Assembly: GCF_026041215.1 (NCBI RefSeq)
Contig: NZ_JAPEIQ010000013.1
Coordinates: 1-64,000, forward strand
Reading direction: 5' to 3'
Origin: Hoyosella sp. YIM 151337
GTDB lineage: Bacteria > Actinomycetota > Actinomycetes > Mycobacteriales > Mycobacteriaceae
DNA length: 64,000 nt
The notes beneath the pieces are model-generated. The model was not told where the DNA came from and ran no database searches. It saw only the letters and a program-made list of their open reading frames with translations. Position 1 is the stretch's first letter; each line of letters starts with the position of its first letter. Both the position numbers and the translations under genes were made by a program. This document shows positions 9,177-17,820 of this stretch, piece after piece.

Positions 9177-9361
9177 CTGTCTTCCTCTTTCCCTGCCCGC
9201 GCTAGCGGCACCGGCAGATCTACGTTACAGAACCAGCCACGTGCCCGAACCCATTCGTCTTAAGGGAATGTAAGGCCTCGCCGCAGAGTGTGGCCTGGCG
9301 CATAGCGAGTGAGTGAAGGTGGTGTGTATCACCAGAACAGATTCCAGTCCAAGGAGCGCAA

Positions 9362-10840
9362 GTGAGTGTAACCACGATGCCGCGAGGGACAACGAATGCG
9401 CCGTCCTCCCCTATCACCCGTGAACGGATTGGGCTGCTGCTGGGGCCCGCGCTGTTCGCGATCGCCTACTTTATCCCGGCCCTCACTGGCCTCGACGACG
9501 CCCCCAGGGCAGTCCTCGCTGTGACGTTGTGGGTGGCGACCTGGTGGATAACGGAAGCCCTGCCGATCCCGGCAACGTCGCTCATGCCGATCTTTCTGCT
9601 GCCCGTTTTCGGTGGCGCAGACCAGACAACCGCGGCGACCGCCTACGCACATCCGATCGTGTTCATGTACATGGGCGGATTCACCATCGCGATTGCGATC
9701 CAGAAGTGGAACCTGCACAAACGCATCGCCATGGCAATCATCACGATGGTCGGCAGCGGTGGGCAGCGCATCATCCTGGGCGTCATCCTGGCAACTGCGT
9801 TCCTGTCGATGTGGATTTCCAACGCGGCCACCGCATTGATGATGCTGCCGATCGCGCTAGCACTGATCGCGGAACTTCGTGATAAGCGGATCTATGACGA
9901 AGAGACGTTGCGGCGCTTCGCTAAGGGCTTGTTGCTGTCGGTTGCGTACGCAGCATCCATTGGCGGCCTCGCAACGTTGATCGGTTCAGTTCCGAATGCG
10001 GTATTCGCGGCAGTAGCGGAGCAAAATCTCGGTACCACCGTGTCGTTCGCGCAGTGGTTCTTCTTCGCGGCGCCGCTTACCGCTGTGATGCTCACGTTCC
10101 TGTACTTCTACCTCACCCGCATTCAGTTCCGTGTGGCGTCGCGAACCAGTGTGTCGAGCGACTTTGCGCGCGAGCAGCTGAAAAAGCTCGGACGTATGTC
10201 GTACGAAGAGAAGGCGGTGCTTGCGGTCTTCACTGCGGTCGGCGCGCTATGGATCAGCAGCGGATTTCTGCCTGAAGCCCTCCGGCTGTCCGACACGTCG
10301 ATTGCGATCATCGGGGCCGTGAGTATGTTCTTGCTGCCCGCGAAGCAGGAGAAAGGCGGCCTGCTCGTCTGGGACGATATGAAGCAGTTGCCGTGGGGTT
10401 TGCTCCTGTTGTTCGGTGGCGGACTCTCGCTGGCTGCGGCATTCGAATCGTCGGGCCTGACGACGTGGTTCGGCGAGCTGCTCGGGGGGCTGGCATCGCT
10501 GCCATTCGTGCTGATCATTGCCGCGCTGAGCGTCATCGTGCTTTTCATGACCGAGATCATGTCGAATACGGCGGTATCGAACATGCTGATACCCATCAGC
10601 ATCGGGCTCGCCCTCGGCATCGGTGTCGATCCCTACTCGATCATGGCTGTCGTCGCACTTTCCGCGAGCTGCGCGTTCATGCTGCCAATCTCGACCCCAC
10701 CGAACGCCGCCGTCTTTGCCTCCGACTACATCACGATCAGCGACATGGTTAAGGCCGGGTTCTGGGTGAACATGTTCGCGATCCTCGTCATCAACGGATT
10801 CGTTCTGCTGTGGCAGCCACTAGTGATGAGCGCGGGCTAG
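9362..10840 (+). CDS. DASS/SLC13 family anion:sodium symporter
   Basis: This 492-residue polytopic protein belongs to the divalent anion:Na+ symporter family, which takes up dicarboxylates, citrate or sulfate. Both Ser-Asn-[Thr/Ala] substrate/sodium motifs are visible: FLSMWISNAATALMMLP in the first repeat and MTEIMSNTAVSNMLIP in the second, each after a re-entrant hairpin. VAVTLWVATWWITEALPIPATSLMP near the N-terminus is typical. The usual GTPPN element reads GSVPNA. Start is GTG 9362, preceded by AAGGAG. Its divergence from a TctDE-like two-component operon with a TAXI lipoprotein suggests ligand-induced expression. A strong hairpin terminator follows. Confidence 0.93.
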   Translation: MSVTTMPRGTTNAPSSPITRERIGLLLGPALFAIAYFIPALTGLDDAPRAVLAVTLWVATWWITEALPIPATSLMPIFLLPVFGGADQTTAATAYAHPIVFMYMGGFTIAIAIQKWNLHKRIAMAIITMVGSGGQRIILGVILATAFLSMWISNAATALMMLPIALALIAELRDKRIYDEETLRRFAKGLLLSVAYAASIGGLATLIGSVPNAVFAAVAEQNLGTTVSFAQWFFFAAPLTAVMLTFLYFYLTRIQFRVASRTSVSSDFAREQLKKLGRMSYEEKAVLAVFTAVGALWISSGFLPEALRLSDTSIAIIGAVSMFLLPAKQEKGGLLVWDDMKQLPWGLLLLFGGGLSLAAAFESSGLTTWFGELLGGLASLPFVLIIAALSVIVLFMTEIMSNTAVSNMLIPISIGLALGIGVDPYSIMAVVALSASCAFMLPISTPPNAAVFASDYITISDMVKAGFWVNMFAILVINGFVLLWQPLVMSAG

Positions 10841-10865
10841 TTCGCGACGGCACGAAAGGCAGACT

Positions 10866-10904
10866 CACCTGCGCGTCGCTTCGGACCGGAGCGACGCGCA
10901 GGTG
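10866..10904 (+). terminator. Hairpin terminator after DASS transporter
   Basis: The 15-base arms CACCTGCGCGTCGCT and AGCGACGCGCAGGTG enclose a short loop that can itself pair (CGG/CCG). It is a very stable GC-rich hairpin 25 bases past the transporter stop, without a clear U-tract, as is common in actinobacteria. It may also insulate the convergent dehydrogenase gene. Confidence 0.8.
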
Positions 10905-11006
10905 CTGACACCGCACACAGAACAGTGACGCAACCTTCGCGAATAGTTTGTACAGTTGGCCAGAGCTGACAGCCACGGGTGCGCTGGCGGGGACGATCGG
11001 CGGCGC

Positions 11007-11990
11007 CTAGTCTGCGGCCGTTTCCCCTGGCGATTCGGCAGAGCAGTCGTCCGCCACGGTGATGACGATCTTGCCCTGGGCCCGGCCGGAGCGACTGCGG
11101 CGGTAGGCGTCCTCAGTGTCGGCGAACGCGAACTGGCTGTCTATTACAGGAGTGAGTTCGCCCGCCTCAATCATCGAATTGATCGTTTCGAGGTCACGTC
11201 TCACGGGACGGACGAGGACCCCTTTCACGCGCGGATTACGGCTGGTCCGCAACGCGAGTACCGACTTGGCATTGCCGCCCGTGGAAACGAAGTACCCGTG
11301 CGGTTTCAGCAGGGGCGCGCAAGACTGCGGTGTCTCGTAAGACGTCACATCGAAGACCAAGTCGAATTGTCCAGCGTCGCGACGGTAATCCCCCGCGGTG
11401 TAGTCGATGACCGCGTCCGCACCGAGTTCATGCACGCGCTGGCGGTTCCGCGAGCTGCACACGCCAGTGACATGACAGCCCATAGCCTTTGCGATCTGGA
11501 CAGCGAGGGTCCCGACCCCGCCGGACGCGCCGATGATGAGCACCTCGCTCCCTGACTGCGCCTTACCGATGTGCAGGCCCTGCAGCGCTGTCAGCGCAGC
11601 GAGTGGGAGCGATGCAGCGGTGGCAAAATCCAGGCCATGCGGCATGTGCGCAACGCAGCGTTGGTCGATGACGGCCTTCTCCGCCAGGGACGCGGTGCGT
11701 GGCCGCATGTCCATGCCATAAACCTTGTCCCCCACCGTGAAGTCAGTGACGCTCGACCCGGTGGCGATTACTTCACCTGCGAGATCGTCACCAAAGAGGG
11801 GCGGTAGGAGCTTTGTCAACAGAGGTGTCGCGAGCATCGCGGCTGTGCGGTTGAGTTTCCAGTCTTTGGGGTTCACTGACGAAGCCTTCACCTTGACCAG
11901 GACGTCGTTCGGTCCCGGTTTCGGCGGCTTGCTCGTGCCGACTACCAAGCGGGTGCCAGGACCCAAACCCGCCGTTTTGATTGCCTTCAC
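11007..11990 (-). CDS. NADP-dependent zinc-independent MDR oxidoreductase (quinone reductase-like)
   Basis: A 327-residue medium-chain dehydrogenase/reductase of the quinone oxidoreductase/reticulon-4-interacting type. The N-terminal GroES-like domain has NDVLVKVKASSVNPKDWKL and FGDDLAGEVIATGSSV. The Rossmann domain has VLIIGASGGVGTLAVQIAKAMG, and DAVIDYTAGDY follows. The structural and catalytic zinc cysteines of alcohol dehydrogenases are absent. It probably reduces quinones or enones with NADPH in the cytoplasm. It is monocistronic, divergent from the ECF sigma gene at 12.3 kb, and converges on the DASS transporter gene. Confidence 0.9.
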   Translation of the reverse strand: MKAIKTAGLGPGTRLVVGTSKPPKPGPNDVLVKVKASSVNPKDWKLNRTAAMLATPLLTKLLPPLFGDDLAGEVIATGSSVTDFTVGDKVYGMDMRPRTASLAEKAVIDQRCVAHMPHGLDFATAASLPLAALTALQGLHIGKAQSGSEVLIIGASGGVGTLAVQIAKAMGCHVTGVCSSRNRQRVHELGADAVIDYTAGDYRRDAGQFDLVFDVTSYETPQSCAPLLKPHGYFVSTGGNAKSVLALRTSRNPRVKGVLVRPVRRDLETINSMIEAGELTPVIDSQFAFADTEDAYRRSRSGRAQGKIVITVADDCSAESPGETAAD

Positions 11991-12321
11991 TGCATACCTC
12001 CGTCAGCGCCTCGTGCCAGCAGGCGAAAGCGATCTCGGTATGAGCTGGTGACGCATACCTGCCGCCGGGGCAGAGTCATACCGTGCTGTCAAGCAATCCT
12101 AGAACGGCCAGCCAAGCTCGCCGTTCCGGGCTTGCCGTCCAGTGCTGCCTGGCGCGTGAGCGCAATGCTGACCGGACACCGAGCGTTGTGGCTGCCCCAG
12201 CCCTCTTCTGCGGCCTGCAGGCAGATAACCACACTCACCGATACCGGCCGATGACATTCTTCCCCTTCAGACGTCTGCACTTATGACGGGTGAGGTACGT
12301 TCGAAAAAGGAGTTGATCGCC
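11991..12321. other. Intergenic region upstream of sigma factor gene
   Basis: A 331-base divergent spacer that must hold promoters for the MDR dehydrogenase and the ECF sigma gene. Open frames here are short and lack ribosome-binding sites. No repeat or conserved RNA structure was recognised. Confidence 0.4.
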
Positions 12322-13368
12322 ATGGGCAAAGTGAGGCACGCCGAAGTAAGCAGCGCAAGCAGCGATACCGGTCCCATCGGCGCAGCTGAGGTCGAATTCA
12401 TTACAGCCGCGCGGTCCAGTGACACGGCACAGTTCGCCCTGCTCACTGAACAATATCGGCGCGAGCTGCAAGTGCATTGCTACCGGATGCTCGCGTCATA
12501 CGAAGACGCTCAGGACATGACGCAGGAAACGTTCCTGCGTGCATGGGACCGCCGCGAAACCTTCCAGGGCAGAGCCGCGCTACGCACGTGGCTGTATCGC
12601 ATCGCCACGAACTGTTGCCTGGATTTCCTGGAGAAACGCCGCGATCGCACACCAGTGCCTGCAGAGCTGCCCGAGGCAGGATCGGAAGTCCGCTATCTCC
12701 GGCCGTACCCCGATTCAGCCCTGCCCGACGACCCGCAAGAAACAACGGTCGCGCGCGAAACAATCGAGCTTGCATTCATTGTGGCAGTACAGCACCTCCC
12801 GCCGCGCCAGCGCGCAGTACTCATCCTGCGTGACATCTTGGGCTGGTCGGCACGTCAGGCTGCAGACGCACTGGAACTCACAGTTGCGTCATGCAACAGT
12901 GCCCTGCAGCGCGCCCGGTCGGGAATGCGCGAACAGCTGCCAGATGGACGTCTGGACTGGCGCGCCGCGTCGACGAAACAGTTAACGCCGGACGAGCGTG
13001 TATTGGTCGATGCCTACATGGCCGCCCACGAACATTTCGACTCAGACAAGCTCGCATCGTTGCTACGGGAGGATTTGCGCTTCGCAATGCCGCCTCAGCC
13101 TGGTGTGTGGGTTGGCCGCGGTGCCACCGTTGCGGCATGGATCGAGGGCGGACTTGGTACCCCGGAGTACTCGGATTGGCGCTGCGTGGCGACGACGGTC
13201 AACAAGCAGCCTGCCGTTGCTATGTACCTGCGCAAACCGGGCGATACCGTGCACCGCGCTTTCGCTGTGGACGTCCTGCGAGTCACTGACGGTCTCGTCG
13301 CAGAGATCATAACGTTCGATGAGACGGTCTTTGGGGTGCTTGGGCTGAGCGAGGTTGTGGATGGCTGA
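12322..13368 (+). CDS. ECF sigma factor with SnoaL-like C-terminal domain (SigG/SigX5-like)
   Basis: A 348-residue extracytoplasmic-function sigma factor. Region 2 is HCYRMLASYEDAQDMTQETFLRAW, with GRAALRTWLYRIATNCCLDFL. Region 4 is LPPRQRAVLILRDILGWSARQAADALELTVASCNSALQRAR. The extra C-terminal 130 residues (VDAYMAAHEHFDSDKLASLLREDLRFAMPP to the end) look like a SnoaL/NTF2-like domain, which in related ECF groups modulates activity instead of a classical anti-sigma factor. No anti-sigma gene lies nearby. ATG 12322 is preferred over an in-frame ATG at 12283 because AAGGAG lies 9 bases upstream of it. Confidence 0.9.
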   Translation: MGKVRHAEVSSASSDTGPIGAAEVEFITAARSSDTAQFALLTEQYRRELQVHCYRMLASYEDAQDMTQETFLRAWDRRETFQGRAALRTWLYRIATNCCLDFLEKRRDRTPVPAELPEAGSEVRYLRPYPDSALPDDPQETTVARETIELAFIVAVQHLPPRQRAVLILRDILGWSARQAADALELTVASCNSALQRARSGMREQLPDGRLDWRAASTKQLTPDERVLVDAYMAAHEHFDSDKLASLLREDLRFAMPPQPGVWVGRGATVAAWIEGGLGTPEYSDWRCVATTVNKQPAVAMYLRKPGDTVHRAFAVDVLRVTDGLVAEIITFDETVFGVLGLSEVVDG

Positions 13369-13434
13369 GCAGGAAGGTCCAGAGTCTCGGCGTGTCAGTC
13401 TGCTTGCCCTGAGTTCACGCAACACGGCAGCGCA

Positions 13435-13701
13435 ATGATGTATCAGACGAAGTTTTGCAGGACTTCACTCACACGTGATTACTTCACTGGACCGGAATAT
13501 GATCTGAAGACTTGGACGATTGCCTTGGAAAACCCCAATCGATTCACTTATACAGCCAGCCTGTGCCTCAAACAGTTTCCTGATCTGAAGAAATACTTGG
13601 ACGAAAATCTATCACTCCGAGTGCCCCTGACAACGTTCGCCGATGCAAAACTAGCACCGCGCGAAAAGGTGCGGTGGGCTAGCCTTCTTGAAGAGAGCTA
13701 A
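13435..13701 (+). CDS. Hypothetical protein, AT-rich orphan
   Basis: An 88-residue frame (MMYQTKFCRTSLTRDYF to KVRWASLLEES) without a recognisable domain, signal peptide or clear ribosome-binding site. Its base composition, estimated by eye at under 50% GC, and its codons such as AAA, GAT, TTG and TAT contrast with the GC-rich neighbours, which points to foreign origin. The residue mix, with aromatic and charged residues interspersed, is protein-like. It may be the tail of a larger lost gene. It sits between the sigma factor gene and a WD40 remnant at the left edge of the accessory island. Confidence 0.4.
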   Translation: MMYQTKFCRTSLTRDYFTGPEYDLKTWTIALENPNRFTYTASLCLKQFPDLKKYLDENLSLRVPLTTFADAKLAPREKVRWASLLEES

Positions 13702-13764
13702 GCCGCCCCATCTTTTCGAAACTGTTTGCAGTCAGTAGGCAGCGAAGGGTTCCGCTACGCTCGG

Positions 13765-13920
13765 TTAAGCGGCCGCGGAGCTCGGCGCATGCCACCGCCC
13801 GACCGCACTCGTATGGCCGGTAAGCGGAACTCCGATCTGCGTACCGGTGTCCAGATCCCACACCCGCACCGTCTTATCTAGGCTGCCGGTGACCGCGACC
13901 GGTCGGCCACCAGCCACCGA
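13765..13920 (-). pseudogene. WD40-repeat protein remnant
   Basis: The minus-strand frame encodes GGRPVAVTGSLDKTVRVW followed by DLDTGTQIGVPLTGHTSAV, one and a part WD40 beta-propeller blades of the kind found in large actinobacterial WD40 proteins. The frame is open on both sides for only a few codons, and no start, upstream blades or kinase/NB-ARC partner domain remain. It is the relic of a much longer gene, consistent with decay in this island. Confidence 0.65.
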
Positions 13921-14096
13921 AATGAAGATGCAAAGGTACCGGCAAAAATTCCGTACATCTAATCGCGGCCAGCTCAGCAAATGCACAGGTCAAGCGCGCA
14001 GTCTAGCGTTAGTGGCCAAAGACAACACTTAGGCATTCTGCCTACGCGGCCGCGATGAATCAGTCACGCAAATGCGGGGCAGATCGGATCGTCACA

Positions 14097-14648
14097 ATGA
14101 CGCAAACTTATACCCCCGTATGTGGCAGCGATGATCGCTGTCGGCTGCGGATGAAGCCGCCCGGCGCACAAGCAGGTGCCGTGGATGGCGTTTGGTGGCC
14201 GCATACAGACGACCTCACGCTGGAGATTCCCCTGCTTCAGGAGTTCTGCCGCACCCTTGGGCGGATCGACCGAGTTGCGTACTCGCTCTTCGAATGGGCC
14301 TCTGCACCAGCCGCTGTCGTGCATAATGATCACCGCATTAAACTCGACGGGTACCGCTTCCACACGCGCCACACACTGCACGTGCGGTACGTGAACGGCA
14401 CCGCGCTACGTCTGCTCATCCTCCCGCCGCAGTCTGCGCCGGATGCGGCAGCTGCGGCACTGTCCGTTGCGGCGCAACCTCGTGACGAAACGTCCGTGGC
14501 CGACCTTTTGAACCCACATTCAGCTGCCCTCGCTGGCTACCTCGCACGCCGTGCAGCCGAGCAGAACTGGGAATACGAAGGAGGGCACACCTACGAAACC
14601 GATGCGGCCCAGCCCGCGATGAGGAAATGGTATGACAAGCGCACATGA
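14097..14648 (+). CDS. DUF5994 family protein
   Basis: A 183-residue protein of the actinobacterial DUF5994 family: CRLRMKPPGAQAGAVDGVWW, then ELPLL-type and LGRIDRVAYSLFEW segments, followed by IKLDGYRFHTRHTLHV and LRLLILPP. Family function is unknown. Members often occur in several copies near stress-type genes. The start ATG 14097 (MTQTYTP) is chosen because an upstream in-frame ATG (14055) adds residues not resembling the family. Both have weak ribosome-binding sites. The end overlaps the next DUF5994-like gene by 17 bases, so the two are likely co-translated. Confidence 0.75.
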   Translation: MTQTYTPVCGSDDRCRLRMKPPGAQAGAVDGVWWPHTDDLTLEIPLLQEFCRTLGRIDRVAYSLFEWASAPAAVVHNDHRIKLDGYRFHTRHTLHVRYVNGTALRLLILPPQSAPDAAAAALSVAAQPRDETSVADLLNPHSAALAGYLARRAAEQNWEYEGGHTYETDAAQPAMRKWYDKRT

Positions 14649-15033
14649 AACACCCGCCCGCACTCCTCGAGAGTTCGGTGTCGGTCACATGCCCAAAAGC
14701 ACCGAAAGCCAGCCTTTCAGGAAACCAAGCCGGACGCCACGCTTACAAATGCAGGCCGGTGATCGCACCAGCGGACAGTGGCGTCCCTTCACGACTAACC
14801 TCGTCGTGGAGCTGCACGATCTGATAGCTGCGCTCTCCCAGTTCTACGGACCCATCGAACGTGTCGTGTTCGACTGGAGTGACCACGACATTGGGCAGCG
14901 AGCTATCGGCAATCTCGACGATGTCGCAGTCGATGGGCCGGAGCCAGACCAGCCAGCAAACACGATGTACCTCTACTCAACAACAGGCCTCCGGATCCAG
15001 TTAACGGTAGAACCACCAATCAGCACCCGATGA
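14632..15033 (+). CDS. Second DUF5994-like protein
   Basis: A 133-residue paralogue of the gene before it. RLQMQAGDRTSGQWRPFTTN, PIERVVFDW and ANTMYLYSTTGLRIQLTV line up with the RLRMKP, GVWWPHTDDL, IDRVAY and HTLHVRYVNGTALRLLI parts of the first copy. The normal WWP element has become WRP and the N-terminal extension is longer, so it is a diverged duplicate. ATG 14632 lies inside the end of the first gene and has GAGGA seven bases upstream. Function unknown. Confidence 0.7.
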   Translation: MTSAHETPARTPREFGVGHMPKSTESQPFRKPSRTPRLQMQAGDRTSGQWRPFTTNLVVELHDLIAALSQFYGPIERVVFDWSDHDIGQRAIGNLDDVAVDGPEPDQPANTMYLYSTTGLRIQLTVEPPISTR

Positions 15034-15297
15034 AGACGCCGTAACCCAATGGCATGAAGCCTGCGCCACAGCGATCGCATGCTCCGGGGCACCGCGCGCT
15101 CTGGCCTGGACACATCTGCTGATGGGTCAACACCGGCACGGTCGGCGATCGCGATGCGCGCCAGAAGATGGGGTTCCGGTAGTAATCGCGCGAAAAACAA
15201 CACATATGCCCGGACCAGCAGTAATGGCGGAGTATTTCGGGTCCGGGCGGGTTACGTGCGTGGGGCGGATGCCGCTGATGAAGGTGGATGGTGGAAG

Positions 15298-15420
15298 CAG
15301 TTTCGGCTGTTTGCCCTTGAGTCGGCCTTTCGCGCGGGCCTTTGCCATGCCCTCGCGGGTGCGCAGGTGATTCAAGTTGGCCTCGAATTCGGCGACCATC
15401 AGTTCAATCGACGGTGCGTC
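15298..15420 (-). pseudogene. Serine recombinase fragment
   Basis: On the minus strand, MVAEFEANLNHLRTREGMAK, then ARAKGRLKGKQPKL, matches the long helix and DNA-binding linker of resolvase/invertase-type serine recombinases. The catalytic N-terminal domain and the C-terminal helix-turn-helix are missing, and flanking sequence in all frames is unrelated. It is a short relic of a second recombinase, distinct from the one at 22.5-23.1 kb (AAARARGRVGGQKPKL there). Confidence 0.7.
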
Positions 15421-16034
15421 ATCCTCACCTCCGGAGCCTTGAACAATCCGGCCCCCACGATTCACATCTCCGCCCCGGCATCCTGGCGACGGTCCACCTC
15501 GTCGAACTCATCGCCGAAACCAGCAGCGAACCTGTCCTTCGGCAGCACGATCTCCTCGCGCGGCTCCGGCATCCCGCCTTCCCTCGCCAGTGCTCCGTCC
15601 CGGATAACACGCCACCCCCGGCATGGCGCGGCGACGCGAACACCTCACCGCCCATGACTGGATCGACGTGCGGCAGTAACTCAATAACCTCGTCATCCCG
15701 CGACGTCCCCATGACCGCAACCTTTCGACCTGGAACCAATTCTCCTTCACATCTACGGTCGTTACCGATGCCCACGGTCATCGCCTCATTTCGATGACAG
15801 ATTGCCCTGCGCGCTGCCTGACTACGCTAGTGGTTACACCCCGCCGCAGGCGTTTGCAGCCGCGCAACTCCAGTGCCAGATGGATCGGGGGCTCTTGTTT
15901 GTAGGTCGGACGGGCCTCGTGCGGTAATCTCATCGCCCGGCAGTTCAAGAAAACGACTCACATTTGTGGTCTTGAAACTTGAACTGATTCGGGATGGTGC
16001 CCTACGCTGTGTATAGCCGACGATCGGAGTGATG
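15421..16034. other. Gene-poor island segment
   Basis: No well-supported gene is seen. Minus-strand segments such as GTSRDDEVIELLPHVDPVMG (near 15.6-15.7 kb) and PREEIVLPKDRFAAGFGDEF (near 15.5 kb) look protein-like but lie in different frames and match no family I recognise. They may be pieces of one frameshifted gene. Confidence 0.4.
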
Positions 16035-16673
16035 ATGGCGATTCTTCAGCCGCGCCGCCGCGAGGAACTGCACCAGCGTCTCGCGTCGATGAACCTCGAG
16101 CTCTGGTGTTTCGAGAACGCGCTCGCCAGCGGTGCGGCGGAAGCTTCCTCCTACTCCCCCGGCGCACCGACGGTCGCGCCCGAGCTTGGCCGCTGGCTGC
16201 GGACCGTCGAGGAACTGCACAACGGGCTCGTCGCCCTGCAGCGTGGCTGGGAGCGCTCAGATCCAATGAATCAGCCCACCTGGATAAACCCCGCGATGCA
16301 CACTGCGATCGTGGTTAGCAGCGGCGATGAAAACACGGGTCAGGTTACGTTCAGCGATCCGAGTAACCGCAACCCGAAAGGGCGGTCGTTCGGGGCCCTG
16401 GTCGCGGCTAACGAGCAGGCTTCGTTCTTCGACGCGGTCACAGAATCCGGTGAGATGGTCGATATCAACGAGACTTGGGTATTCCTCTACGACGCTCGCG
16501 AGGGCTTCGTTTACTCGGAGTTGTCCCTGCCGACCGTTATGCCCGAGGCCTACATCGAGAACTGGCGCGAGCGCATCCTCCTGCCGCGATTCGACGGTGG
16601 CGCTAACAGATTCGACGGCTCGGCCGACGATGACCCGACCCAGGACTTCAGCTTCACTATCCAGCGCCGCTGA
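16035..16673 (+). CDS. Hypothetical protein, partner of ImmA/IrrE protein
   Basis: A 212-residue soluble protein with no family I recognise. The N-terminal third is helical and acidic (LASMNLELWCFENALASGAA, TVEELHNGLVALQRGWE). The rest is mixed, ending ENWRERILLPRFDGGANRFD. Of GTG 16029, ATG 16032 and ATG 16035, the last gives the best spacing to CGGAG. It ends 25 bases before the XRE-ImmA/IrrE gene on the same strand, so the pair is probably one operon. By analogy with other ImmA/IrrE pairs it could be the partner regulated or cleaved by the protease, but this is inference. Confidence 0.7.
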   Translation: MAILQPRRREELHQRLASMNLELWCFENALASGAAEASSYSPGAPTVAPELGRWLRTVEELHNGLVALQRGWERSDPMNQPTWINPAMHTAIVVSSGDENTGQVTFSDPSNRNPKGRSFGALVAANEQASFFDAVTESGEMVDINETWVFLYDAREGFVYSELSLPTVMPEAYIENWRERILLPRFDGGANRFDGSADDDPTQDFSFTIQRR

Positions 16674-16698
16674 TGCAGCACGACATATCTAATCCACG

Positions 16699-17820
16699 AT
16701 GACTCAACTGTTCCTATCGTCGCGCCTGCCGATGGCGCGTAGCCTGCGCGGACTGACCGCGGCGGCACTCGCCAAGTCCGCCAATGTCACGCCCGAGTGG
16801 CTGTCTAAGGTCGAACGCAACCGCACAACGCCGAGTGACGAGCTTGTAGGCCGACTCGCTAGAGCGCTCGACTTCCCAGTCGAGTTCTTCTACCGCGATC
16901 CGATCAAGCTTCCCTCGACCGAAGCCTTTCATTTCCGGGCCTCGTCCAAGCTTGCGCAGAAAGACGAGACTGCGGCGCGCTCCTTCGCCTCCCTAGCTGC
17001 CGAGCTGTCGGAGTGGATGGACCGGGCCTACAAGCTCCCTATACCGGGCATCCCCGAGATTCAGGAACTCGCCGGAGCGGAGGTTGACGCCGGCCCTGAA
17101 ATCGCCGCTGAAGCGCTGCGGAGCTACTGGGGTCTAGGAACGGCGCCGATCAGCAACATGATGACGTTGCTGGAATCGAAGGGCGCAAGGATCTTCTCCG
17201 TAAGCGGCACTTACCAGGCGATCGATGCATTCTCCTTCCGGTACAACGGCAGCGCCATCATCTTCCTTAACCCCTCGAAGTCAGCTGAGCGGCTCCGCTT
17301 CGACCTGGCGCACGAGTTGGGACATCTACTAATGCACGGTGGGAGCCTCTATGAGAGCGAAAGCAAGCTCCGTGAACGACAGGCGAACGAATTTGCCTCC
17401 GCATTCCTGATGCCCAGGGCCGGCCTGCTCGGCTCACTCCACGGGAACGTCTCGCTGGATGACCTACCAAGGTTGCGGGAACTCTGGAAGGTCAGTGCGA
17501 TGGCGATCACAGTGCGCCTGCACCAGCTCGGGGTGATCTCGGATTGGACCTATCGGCTCATGTGCCAGGAACTCTCCAAGCGCGGCTTCCGGAGAGGCGA
17601 ACCCGGATCAACTTTGATCCCGGAGCTCTCCAGCTTGTGGGCCCAAATCCTCGCCGACCTGCGTGAACAAGGACTAGGCTTCCCCTACATCGCCAACCTT
17701 ATCGAAGTACGCGCGGCCGACGTTCGCTCACTCCTAGTTGGGCTCGTCCCGATGGCGATCAGCGGAGGCGCGACACGGTCGAGCCGAAGCTCTGGCGACC
17801 TGCGGCTCGTCAGCAGCTAG
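16699..17820 (+). CDS. XRE-family regulator fused to ImmA/IrrE metallopeptidase
   Basis: A 373-residue two-domain protein. Residues about 12-65 are a helix-turn-helix (LTAAALAKSANVTPEWLSKVERNRTTPSDELVGRLARAL). Residues about 140-270 are an ImmA/IrrE-type zinc protease with HELGH at 205-209 and the downstream RQANEFASAFLMP that supplies the third ligand (Glu). Such proteins cleave repressors or bind DNA in mobile elements, stress responses and toxin-antitoxin-like modules. It is co-directional with the unknown 212-residue protein and lies beside Hachiman, in an island with recombinase relics, so a defence or element-control role is plausible. Confidence 0.9.
   Translation: MTQLFLSSRLPMARSLRGLTAAALAKSANVTPEWLSKVERNRTTPSDELVGRLARALDFPVEFFYRDPIKLPSTEAFHFRASSKLAQKDETAARSFASLAAELSEWMDRAYKLPIPGIPEIQELAGAEVDAGPEIAAEALRSYWGLGTAPISNMMTLLESKGARIFSVSGTYQAIDAFSFRYNGSAIIFLNPSKSAERLRFDLAHELGHLLMHGGSLYESESKLRERQANEFASAFLMPRAGLLGSLHGNVSLDDLPRLRELWKVSAMAITVRLHQLGVISDWTYRLMCQELSKRGFRRGEPGSTLIPELSSLWAQILADLREQGLGFPYIANLIEVRAADVRSLLVGLVPMAISGGATRSSRSSGDLRLVSS

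Noticed and set aside
15425-15781. A minus-strand gene of about 118 codons in the island
   Set aside because: The first part looks protein-like, but the remainder is in a low-complexity Arg/Cys-rich frame and better pieces continue in another frame. It cannot be called a gene.
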